From contig JAQUNY010000075.1 of assembly GCA_028717405.1 (NCBI GenBank), positions 1-7,667 on the forward strand: a stretch of 7,667 nt of DNA. The letters run 5' to 3'. The position numbers and the translations under genes were made by a program. The notes below the pieces were generated by a model. The model did not search any database. It saw only the letters and a list, made by a program, of their open reading frames with translations, and was not told where the DNA came from. Shown here one piece after another: positions 1 to 5,579 of this stretch. The DNA comes from Eubacteriales bacterium (GTDB lineage Bacteria > Bacillota > Clostridia > JAQUNY01). The stretch's first letter is position 1, and every line of letters begins with the position of its first letter.

Positions 1-1
1 A

Positions 2-358
2 AGAGTCGAAGCCTTTAGTTTTATTGACAGCTTCAATATAAAAAAATACAAAAAGGTAGTCTTCAAATCGCTTACCTCTGAATTTTTGGCTGAAGATAAA
101 ATCAGCAAAAAAAAAGGTAAAAACAAAGACACAACGGAAAACAGCTATATCAGCAACAACGGCAGCGGTATCGTCAATGGTGCCGGCAGCATCAACAGTA
201 AAGGTGAAGGTGGCATCAAAATTGGTAACACTGCAACTGCAGCTGAAGTTGTTTCCTCCAGCAACGAAGCCAGCCCCGCCTCCGCCACGGTCTCTGAAAC
301 CGCCACCGCCGCTGCAGCTGCAACGGCTGCAAAGCTTGAAGGTAAATCTGACAAGTGA
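2..358 (+). CDS. C-terminal end of an unrecognised protein with Ala/Ser/Thr-rich tail (5' partial)
   Basis: The reading frame is open from the first complete codon at position 2 to the TGA at 356-358, so the true start lies upstream of the window. A TTG at 86 could be read as a start, but the frame continues through it without a break. The visible 118 residues fall into three parts. The first is an ordinary-looking segment of about 33 residues with aromatic and basic character (FSFIDSFNIKKYKKVVF). The second is a short Lys-rich stretch (KISKKKGKNK, about residues 33-42). The third is a low-complexity tail of about 75 residues, first Asn/Gly/Ser-rich and then Ala/Ser/Thr-rich, ending in KLEGKSDK. 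I recognise no domain and assign no function. The tail looks like a flexible, probably disordered, extension. The gene converges on the ABC transporter gene with only 12 bp between stop codons and no visible terminator hairpin. The codon phase could be coincidental in such repetitive sequence, so confidence is moderate. Confidence 0.6.
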   Translation, partial: RVEAFSFIDSFNIKKYKKVVFKSLTSEFLAEDKISKKKGKNKDTTENSYISNNGSGIVNGAGSINSKGEGGIKIGNTATAAEVVSSSNEASPASATVSETATAAAAATAAKLEGKSDK

Positions 359-370
359 CCTGCCGCCTTC

Positions 371-2755
371 TTATTCGCCGCTCCTCAAAGCTTCAACAGG
401 ATCTTTTCTTGACGCCATAATGGCTGGTATATGTCCTCCCAATACCGTCAATGCAGTACTCAGGGCTATAAGTATAACAGCGTGTTCAGCCCTCAGCCGC
501 GCCACATTTTCAAGCTCCGTCAGCCTGAAAAGTATCATGTTGGCAGGTATGGTAAGCGCCCAGGCTGCAAATATCCCTAAAATACCTGCCAGCACTCCAA
601 GGATGAAGGTTTCTGCATCAAACACCCTTGTAATGTCTTTTCTTCTGGCTCCAAGAGCCCTCAGGACACCGATCTCTTTAGTCCTTTCAAGAACTGAGGT
701 ATAGGTTATTATGCTTATCATAATCAGGCTCACAACAAGCGCAATGGCAGCAAAAGCTATCAGTACAACTGTTATGCCGTCCATGATGCCTCTTGTCATA
801 TCCGACATCCTGCCAGCCAGGTCAGAATATATTATCTGATCTTCAGTATCTTTTCCCGTGTTATATGAGTCAAGATAAGCGATGACCTCATCCTTGCTTT
901 CAAAATCATATGGATAAACCATAGCCATAAACGGCATGGGATTGCCTCCAAGATAAGTCAGCAGGCTGTTTTTCGCATTCTCATCAAGATCAGCCATTGT
1001 TATTACATTTTTGTTGCCCGCCTTCTGTGCAAGCACAATTTCAGATTCCTGTGCACTGTCTATGACAATTTGCGACAATTCATCGCTGTAAGCAATTCCC
1101 GGCGCCAGAACACCGACAGAGACATCCTGCTTTTGTCTGATGATGCCCGTAATTCTCACAGTGATGGACCTTTCATCCATATACATCGCCTTAAGATCAT
1201 CTCCGGGAATAAAATTGCCATACTCAGTTTTTCTGTAATAAACATCATTTGGTATGATTTTAAATTCCATGCCCATTATCTCTTCAAACGCGATAATTTC
1301 TCCATCTTCCGCCTCAAATCCGAGTCCCTTTATTTTTTCGATACTTATCCTGTTTCTCGGGTCGACAACCAGCACCAGGTCAGTCGGTGCAGAAGGATAC
1401 TCACCTGCCATCAGGTCATATTTCTGGACGAGGTATGGTTCGGATCCTTCCTTCATTTGTTTGGGGTATGATGAAACCCCCATGCTGTTGATATCAGCTG
1501 CACTCGAAACTCTTGAGCTGCTCCCGTTCCCGCCTGCCGCCGCTCCTGCTAAAGAACCTCCGATGGATGCCTGATAAATCTCTCCATCCTCATCTTTCCG
1601 AAGCGCATTCATCGAAATTATCCTCGCATATCCGATATAGCCGCATATCGCAGGATCAACAGCTTCAAGATAATTTATGTAGTCATCGGTAAAAATGTTC
1701 CTGTGTATTATCGTTGTCTCTGAAGGATCATATACATAAATTTCACTGGAATCAGCGAATTCCTCGGTGCCCATCATTTTATTTCTCATCGATTCCTGCA
1801 TCGTGGCAATCTTTTCAGCATCTATCTGAGCTGCCGATTGCGAAATAAAAATCGGGAACTCCGACATGGCATCGCTCTGGAATTCCTCTATCTGCGTCTG
1901 AAATCCTGTTGAAAGGCTTAATATGACTGCAATACCTATAATACCGATACTGGAGGCAAATGCCGTCAGAAAAGCCCTTCCTTTTTTTGTCCTGAGATTA
2001 TTGAATGAAAGCCGCAGTGCGGTAAAAAAGCTCATGCTCGTTTTTTTAAGCGAAAACTCTCTTTCTCCGTGCTCCTTTTCATAAGGCCTGGTATCCGAAA
2101 TCACCTTCCCATCCTGAAAGCGAATTATCCTGTCCGCATATTTTTCGGCAATTTCAGGATTATGCGTAACGATTATTACGAGGCGGTCTCTGGTGACCTC
2201 TTTTATAAGGTCCATTATCTGGATGCTGGTCGCAGTGTCAAGCGAGCCTGTCGGTTCGTCGCACAGCAATATTTCCGGATCATTGACCAGCGCGCGCGCA
2301 ATTGCTACCCTCTGTATCTGTCCCCCCGACAGCTGGCCTGGTTTCTTGTGAAGATGATCCCTAAGCCCGACTCTTTCCAGTGCGTCTATTGCCCTGCGTC
2401 GCCTTTCGCTCTTTGAAACTCCGCTCAGCGTCAGCCCTGTTTCGACATTGGCAACAATGCCCAGATGGGTTATAAGATTGAAATTCTGAAACACAAAACC
2501 GATTGAATTATTACGGTATGCATCCCAGTCTCTTTCTTTGAATTCAGAGGTCTTCCTGCCTTTTATATGCAGCTCGCCGGAATCATAGCGGTCAAGCCCC
2601 CCGATTATATTAAGGAATGTTGTCTTCCCTGAACCGCTGGTCCCCAGTACAGCAACAAACTCCTTCTCCCTGAAGCTGAGGTCCAGCCCGTCAAGCGCTT
2701 TTGTTGCTATATCCCCCACATGGTATGTCTTCCTGATATCTTTTAATGCAAGCAT
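371..2755 (-). CDS. MacB-like ABC transporter, ATP-binding domain fused to FtsX-like permease
   Basis: This is a single-chain ABC transporter half of 794 residues, expected to act as a homodimer in the cytoplasmic membrane. The N-terminal ATPase (about 1-220) has every expected motif: Walker A GTSGSGKTT at 38-46, Q-loop Gln90, signature LSGGQ at 142-146, Walker B ILLCDEPTG at 162-170 with Glu167, D-loop SLD at 171-173 and switch His198. A first membrane helix follows at about 261-283. After it comes a large extracytoplasmic domain of about 375 residues with an internal Gly/Ala/Ser-rich linker. Three more helices lie near 660-684, 717-737 and 759-780. The FtsX-type cytoplasmic motif ERTKEIGVLRALGARRKDI is at 690-708. 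The order is that of MacB, but the chain is longer than the usual roughly 650 residues because of the extracytoplasmic domain. MacB relatives move peptides, antibiotics or lipoproteins by mechanotransmission; the substrate here cannot be inferred. No partner permease or membrane-fusion gene is adjacent. The ATG is preceded by GGAAAGG, supporting this start. Confidence 0.93.
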   Translation of the reverse strand: MLALKDIRKTYHVGDIATKALDGLDLSFREKEFVAVLGTSGSGKTTFLNIIGGLDRYDSGELHIKGRKTSEFKERDWDAYRNNSIGFVFQNFNLITHLGIVANVETGLTLSGVSKSERRRRAIDALERVGLRDHLHKKPGQLSGGQIQRVAIARALVNDPEILLCDEPTGSLDTATSIQIMDLIKEVTRDRLVIIVTHNPEIAEKYADRIIRFQDGKVISDTRPYEKEHGEREFSLKKTSMSFFTALRLSFNNLRTKKGRAFLTAFASSIGIIGIAVILSLSTGFQTQIEEFQSDAMSEFPIFISQSAAQIDAEKIATMQESMRNKMMGTEEFADSSEIYVYDPSETTIIHRNIFTDDYINYLEAVDPAICGYIGYARIISMNALRKDEDGEIYQASIGGSLAGAAAGGNGSSSRVSSAADINSMGVSSYPKQMKEGSEPYLVQKYDLMAGEYPSAPTDLVLVVDPRNRISIEKIKGLGFEAEDGEIIAFEEIMGMEFKIIPNDVYYRKTEYGNFIPGDDLKAMYMDERSITVRITGIIRQKQDVSVGVLAPGIAYSDELSQIVIDSAQESEIVLAQKAGNKNVITMADLDENAKNSLLTYLGGNPMPFMAMVYPYDFESKDEVIAYLDSYNTGKDTEDQIIYSDLAGRMSDMTRGIMDGITVVLIAFAAIALVVSLIMISIITYTSVLERTKEIGVLRALGARRKDITRVFDAETFILGVLAGILGIFAAWALTIPANMILFRLTELENVARLRAEHAVILIALSTALTVLGGHIPAIMASRKDPVEALRSGE

Positions 2756-2760
2756 TTTAA

Positions 2761-2768
2761 CCTTTCCC
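2761..2768 (-). promoter_or_regulatory. Ribosome binding site of the ABC transporter gene
   Basis: Read on the minus strand, the sequence is AGGGAAAGGTTAAA followed by ATG. The purine-rich GGGAAAGG lies 5 bases before the start codon at 2755. It supports Met1 just before the ATPase domain, and no earlier in-frame start is needed. Confidence 0.6.
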
Positions 2769-2780
2769 TGTCAGCAAATT

Positions 2781-2786
2781 ATTATA
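2781..2786 (-). promoter_or_regulatory. Candidate -10 box (TATAAT) for the ABC transporter gene
   Basis: The minus-strand reading gives a consensus TATAAT about 25 bases before the ATG, which would leave a leader just long enough for the ribosome binding site. At 16-18 bp upstream there is only AT-rich sequence (for example ATATAA) and no recognisable TTGACA. If this box is used, the promoter probably depends on an activator; the phased repeats immediately upstream would be well placed for one. Matches to TATAAT are common in AT-rich spacers, so confidence is low. Confidence 0.3.
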
Positions 2787-2807
2787 TTAATGTCATCTTC
2801 TATTTAT

Positions 2808-2882
2808 ATTACCTTTTATTGCCTTGCATAGTCTTTTATTACCTTTTATTAATGCTGCCTTTTGTTTATGTTACATTTTCTT
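2808..2882. repeat. Phased direct repeats ATTACCTTTTATT / CTTTTATT in the divergent spacer
   Basis: ATTACCTTTTATT occurs exactly at 2808-2820 and 2838-2850, and a 10-of-13 match (GTTACATTTTCTT) is at 2870-2882, giving spacings of 30 and 32 bp. The shorter core CTTTTATT starts at 2813, 2833 and 2843, giving spacings of 20 and 10 bp, so these copies lie on the same face of the helix. Helical phasing of direct repeats is typical of binding arrays for dimeric or tandem regulators such as OmpR/PhoB-type response regulators. That assignment is inference only; no regulator gene is in the window. The array lies between divergent genes and could serve either. Confidence 0.45.
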
Positions 2883-2914
2883 TATGTCATTTTTATGACA
2901 TAATAGACATAATA
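2882..2914. promoter_or_regulatory. Candidate operator: 9-bp-arm palindrome plus direct repeat of GACATAATA
   Basis: TTATGTCAT (2882-2890) and ATGACATAA (2895-2903) are perfect inverted repeats separated by TTTT. The right arm contains GACATAATA (2897-2905), which is repeated head-to-tail at 2906-2914, so three GACATAA units lie in 33 bp, one of them inverted. The element ends 39 bp before the M20 hydrolase ATG, where it would overlap or abut that gene's promoter. One weak candidate promoter is ATGTCA at 2884-2889, 18 bp, then CATAAT at 2908-2913. The position and symmetry suit a repressor or activator site. A terminator is unlikely because the stem is AT-rich, no U-run follows and no gene ends nearby. 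Confidence 0.5.
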
Positions 2915-2935
2915 ATATAAACAGGTCAATAAATC

Positions 2936-2942
2936 AAAGGAG
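2936..2942 (+). promoter_or_regulatory. Ribosome binding site of the M20 amidohydrolase
   Basis: AAAGGAG lies 11 bases before the ATG at 2954, slightly longer than typical spacing. A TTG at 2943 sits directly against this site but opens a different frame, which stops after 79 codons. The ATG at 2954 is therefore the best-supported start. Confidence 0.6.
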
Positions 2943-2953
2943 TTGCCCGCCGT

Positions 2954-4312
2954 ATGGAAGCCATACTGCTTGAAAAAATCAGATCTGCCGCGGATGCGAA
3001 AAAAGAAAAAGTATTTCAAATTGAAAAAACCATCTGGGATAATCCTGAGACAGGCTACAGGGAGTGGAAGACCTCGGCTTATTTGCAGGGACTTTATAGA
3101 GAAATGGACTTCACTCCTGTGCCGGCAGGCAATATACCGGGCTTTTACTGCGATCTTGACACCGGGAAGCCGGGGCCTATGATAGCCCTGATAGGCGAAC
3201 TGGACGCCATCCTTTGTCCCGAGCACCCCTCAGCAGACCCCGCAACAGGCGCAGTACATGCCTGCGGGCACCATGCGCAGTCCGCCGCACTGGCAGGAGC
3301 GGCTTCTGTACTGAAAGACCCCGAAATACTTGAAAGGCTGTCCGGTAAGATACGTTTCATTTCAGTCCCGGCCGAAGAACTGATAGAAATAGAATACCGC
3401 GAAGAGCTTCGCAAAAAGGGCACTATACGGTATTTCGGAGGAAAGGTTGAATTTCTGTACCGTGGCTTCTTTGACGGAGTATCAGCGGTTGTCATGCTGC
3501 ATACAGGAGGAGGAAGGAAATCTTTCAGTCTGAGCCCCGGAAGTCTTGGATGCCTCCTTAAGAAAATCGAATTCACCGGAAAAGCTTCCCACGCTGGCGC
3601 CACACCTCATTTAGGCATCAATGCACTTTATGCTGCCAATATGGCTCTGAACGCCATCAATTCGATACGTGAAACCTTCAGGGATGAAGATCATATACGT
3701 GTCCACCCTATTATTACTACAGCTCCCGGAGCAGTTAATGTCATCCCCGGCCGCGTGACAATGGAAAGTTATGTGAGGGGCGCGACACTGCAGGCAATAA
3801 AGGCGGCAAACAGACAGGTAAACCGCGCCCTGGCCGGGGCTGCGGCATCGATGGGAGCATCGGTCATGATATCGGACCGGCCCGGTTATATGCCTCTGGA
3901 TAATGACAGGAACCTTTACACATTGTCAAAAAAAATTATGACATCTATTGCCGGAGATGAAAATGTCAGGGAAAGAGGCCAGGTTGACAAGGGCAGTACC
4001 GATATGGGAGATATTTCATGTGTCATTCCGTCAATACATCCCTCCGGAAGCGGAGCAAAAGGAACAGGACACGGGATCAATTATGTGATAGACGATCCTT
4101 ACTCAGCCTGTTTGCTCGCGGCTGAATACCTTGCGGCAGCAGCCGCTTCTCTCCTTGAAAACAATGCTCTTGAAGCCCTGAGGGTGTCGGCGGAAAGGAA
4201 ACTGAAATTCAACTCTTTTCAGGATTATTTCAACGCCATCGACAGCCTTAATGCAGATTGTGACGCCGTCGGCTATCATGACGATGGATCCATAACGATA
4301 AAGCTGCCCTGA
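2954..4312 (+). CDS. M20-family metallo-amidohydrolase (M20D / AbgB-like)
   Basis: This 452-residue protein is a cytosolic zinc- or manganese-type amidohydrolase that would cleave an amide bond, for example in an N-acyl amino acid, an aminobenzoyl-glutamate-like compound or a small peptide. Visible family motifs are GELDAI at 81-86, HACGHH at 102-107 (Cys104 and His106 as expected metal ligands), PAEE at 139-142 (Glu141 as general base, Glu142 as ligand), His183 in MLHTG, SHAG at 212-215 in the dimerisation/lid region, and GTGH at 370-373 with the last metal ligand His373. The usual CGHD or CGHN reads CGHH here. About 17 extra residues separate Glu142 from His183 relative to plant IAA-amino-acid hydrolase ILL2 numbering as I recall it. 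There is no signal peptide. The gene is separated from its upstream divergent neighbour by a repeat-rich control region and from the next gene by 145 bp, so it is probably transcribed separately. The family is clear; the substrate is not. Confidence 0.9.
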   Translation: MEAILLEKIRSAADAKKEKVFQIEKTIWDNPETGYREWKTSAYLQGLYREMDFTPVPAGNIPGFYCDLDTGKPGPMIALIGELDAILCPEHPSADPATGAVHACGHHAQSAALAGAASVLKDPEILERLSGKIRFISVPAEELIEIEYREELRKKGTIRYFGGKVEFLYRGFFDGVSAVVMLHTGGGRKSFSLSPGSLGCLLKKIEFTGKASHAGATPHLGINALYAANMALNAINSIRETFRDEDHIRVHPIITTAPGAVNVIPGRVTMESYVRGATLQAIKAANRQVNRALAGAAASMGASVMISDRPGYMPLDNDRNLYTLSKKIMTSIAGDENVRERGQVDKGSTDMGDISCVIPSIHPSGSGAKGTGHGINYVIDDPYSACLLAAEYLAAAAASLLENNALEALRVSAERKLKFNSFQDYFNAIDSLNADCDAVGYHDDGSITIKLP

Positions 4313-4350
4313 TGACAAGCTCGAAAATAATTACAAAAAATAGAATTAAT

Positions 4351-4379
4351 ATTACAAGATATTTGACACCCCATATAAT
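4351..4379 (+). promoter_or_regulatory. Candidate promoter ATTACA-N17-TATAAT upstream of the UroD-like gene
   Basis: A consensus TATAAT at 4374-4379 has ATTACA (4 of 6 matches to TTGACA) exactly 17 bp upstream, at 4351-4356. A second TATAAT overlaps at 4379-4384. The spacer is AT-rich, so chance matches are possible. This promoter would give an mRNA leader of about 70 bases for the three-gene unit. Confidence 0.35.
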
Positions 4380-4399
4380 ATAATTGTTAGGATTTAGTT

Positions 4400-4432
4400 C
4401 GGATTTGACGATATTCCCGGATTTGATAATAT
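4400..4432 (+). promoter_or_regulatory. Direct repeat with a second candidate promoter (TTGACG-N16-TAATAT)
   Basis: CGGATTTGACGATAT at 4400-4414 and CGGATTTGATAATAT at 4418-4432 match at 13 of 15 positions, 18 bp apart. The first copy supplies a TTGACG -35-like box (4405-4410) and the second a TAATAT -10-like box (4427-4432) with a 16-bp spacer. The repeat may have created the promoter, or it may be a binding site for a regulator lying over it. This is sequence resemblance only. Confidence 0.35.
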
Positions 4433-4438
4433 ACCAAC

Positions 4439-4445
4439 AGGAGGG
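4439..4445 (+). promoter_or_regulatory. Ribosome binding site of the UroD-like gene
   Basis: AGGAGGG is followed by 12 bases and the ATG at 4458. A second in-frame ATG two codons later would be 18 bases away, so the first is preferred. Confidence 0.7.
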
Positions 4446-4457
4446 TCTGAAAAATAA

Positions 4458-5540
4458 ATGGAAATGACATCGATAGAGAGAATGACCAACATCCTGAAGC
4501 GCAAGCCGGTTGACCGGATCGGCCTGAATGAAAGCTTCTGGGGCGACACCAGGAAAGACTGGGTCGAGAAGGGCCATTTGAAAAAAGACGAGGGCCTTGT
4601 AACTCATTTTGGATTCGACCTTGACAGATGCTGGGCCTTCAATATGATTGCCGATCTTGACTATGTCCCTGAAGTTGTAGAGGAAACTGAAGAAACAATC
4701 CTGACTCGAAATGGAAACGGCGCCCTGCTCCGAAAGCATAAAAAACATGACTCGACTCCTGAACATGTAGACTTTCTGGTCAGGGATCGCGGCACCTGGG
4801 AAGAGTACGCAAAACCGAAGCTTAAAACAGACCGGCGAAGAATAAATTTTGAAGCATACAGGAAAGTAAAGAAGCTTTCGGCAGAACAAAACCGCTTTTT
4901 TATGTGGTCAGGCGTGAATGTGTTCGAAATGATGCATCCGCTGTGCGGCCATGAGCACATGCTTGTCGGCATGGCTCTGGATCCTGAATGGGTGAGTGAA
5001 ATGGCTGAAACATACAGCCGCATAACGTTGGAGCTTCAGGAAATACTGTTTGCCGAGGAAGGCTGGCCGGATGGTATATGGTACTATGAAGACATGGGGT
5101 TCAAGGAACGTCCGTTTTTCTCTCTTGATATGTACCGCGAAATAATCCAGCCCTGGCATAAACGCACCATTGATTTTGCCCACTCACACGGGCTCCCGGT
5201 CATAATGCACAGCTGCGGCAATGTCGAGAAGCTCCTTCCCGGCATGCTGGAATCGGGTATTGACTGTCTTCAGGTCATCGAGGTCAAAGCCGGAATGGAC
5301 CTGCTGAAAATATATCGTGATTATGGGGATGTTCTCTCGCTGATGGGGGGTATTGATGTCAGAGTCCTCTACACCAATGACAGGGCTCTTATCGACAGGG
5401 AGCTTGAAGCAAAAATACCGATCGTGATGGGAAATTACGGATATACACTTCACAGCGACCATTCGATACCTAAAACTGTGGATTATGAAACATACAAATA
5501 CTTTATAGAAAAAGGCCTGTCGCTGGGCACATATAAATAA
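4458..5540 (+). CDS. UroD-superfamily protein (methyltransferase-like, not HemE)
   Basis: This 360-residue cytosolic protein has the uroporphyrinogen decarboxylase TIM-barrel fold family pattern. The opening is typical (MTSIERMTNILKRKPVDRI, residues 3-21). HSCGN follows at 251-255, then a Gly-rich LMGGID segment at 295-300, and the end of the barrel is TLHSDHSIP followed by VDYETYKYF (residues 330-349). The N-terminal Arg-rich signature of true HemE (RQAGRY) is absent; the matching position reads LNESFWGD. HemE itself is therefore unlikely. Relatives such as MtaA and CmuA use a His-X-Cys site to bind zinc and a thiol acceptor for corrinoid-dependent methyl transfer. His251 and Cys253 fit such a site, but no corrinoid protein or activase gene is in the window. 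Many UroD-like proteins of this shape in Clostridia have no known substrate. It leads a unit with the next two genes, 39 bp ahead of the LbH gene. Confidence 0.85.
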   Translation: MEMTSIERMTNILKRKPVDRIGLNESFWGDTRKDWVEKGHLKKDEGLVTHFGFDLDRCWAFNMIADLDYVPEVVEETEETILTRNGNGALLRKHKKHDSTPEHVDFLVRDRGTWEEYAKPKLKTDRRRINFEAYRKVKKLSAEQNRFFMWSGVNVFEMMHPLCGHEHMLVGMALDPEWVSEMAETYSRITLELQEILFAEEGWPDGIWYYEDMGFKERPFFSLDMYREIIQPWHKRTIDFAHSHGLPVIMHSCGNVEKLLPGMLESGIDCLQVIEVKAGMDLLKIYRDYGDVLSLMGGIDVRVLYTNDRALIDRELEAKIPIVMGNYGYTLHSDHSIPKTVDYETYKYFIEKGLSLGTYK

Positions 5541-5561
5541 AGGCCAGTCATATAAATAAAG
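5530..5561 (+). repeat. Perfect 13-bp direct repeat spanning the UroD-like stop codon
   Basis: CATATAAATAAAG occurs at 5530-5542 and again at 5549-5561, offset by 19 bp. The first copy contains the last codons and the TAA stop of the UroD-like gene (Tyr-Lys-stop). The second lies wholly in the spacer just before the next ribosome binding site. It looks like a short tandem duplication of the gene end. A regulatory role is possible but unsupported. Confidence 0.6.
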
Positions 5562-5564
5562 AAC

Positions 5565-5570
5565 AGGAGG
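5565..5570 (+). promoter_or_regulatory. Strong ribosome binding site of the LbH acyltransferase gene
   Basis: A consensus AGGAGG sits 9 bases before the ATG at 5580. No separate promoter is seen in the 39-bp gap after the UroD-like gene, which supports co-transcription with independent translation initiation. Confidence 0.75.
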
Positions 5571-5579
5571 ATTTTTCAT

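Noticed and set aside
145..354. Minus-strand open frame opposite the low-complexity tail
   Set aside because: It is the mirror of the Ala/Ser/Thr-rich coding DNA, giving a hydrophobic Ala/Leu/Pro string with no domain; the plus frame runs unbroken to the window edge and is preferred.
177..704. Plus-strand 175-codon open frame running into the transporter gene
   Set aside because: Most of it lies antisense to the well-supported permease C-terminus, and its start lies inside the first gene in another frame; the protein is Pro/Ser-rich with no motif.
2808..2850. Spacer repeats considered as a CRISPR array
   Set aside because: Units are only 8-13 bp with 2-22 bp between them and no internal symmetry or cas genes; they look like regulatory repeats.
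2882..2903. Hairpin considered as an intrinsic terminator
   Set aside because: The stem is AT-rich, no T-run follows, and neither flanking gene ends there; an operator is the better reading.
2882..3226. Minus-strand open frame across the divergent spacer and the hydrolase start
   Set aside because: It is antisense to the N-terminus of the M20 hydrolase and ends in the repeat-rich control region; there is no family resemblance.
4363..4384. Consensus TTGACA at 4363 paired with TATAAT at 4374 or 4379
   Set aside because: Spacers of 5 and 10 bp are far too short for a sigma-70 promoter.
4458..5540. Assignment as uroporphyrinogen decarboxylase HemE
   Set aside because: The N-terminal arginine signature needed for tetrapyrrole binding is missing and no other haem-pathway gene is nearby.
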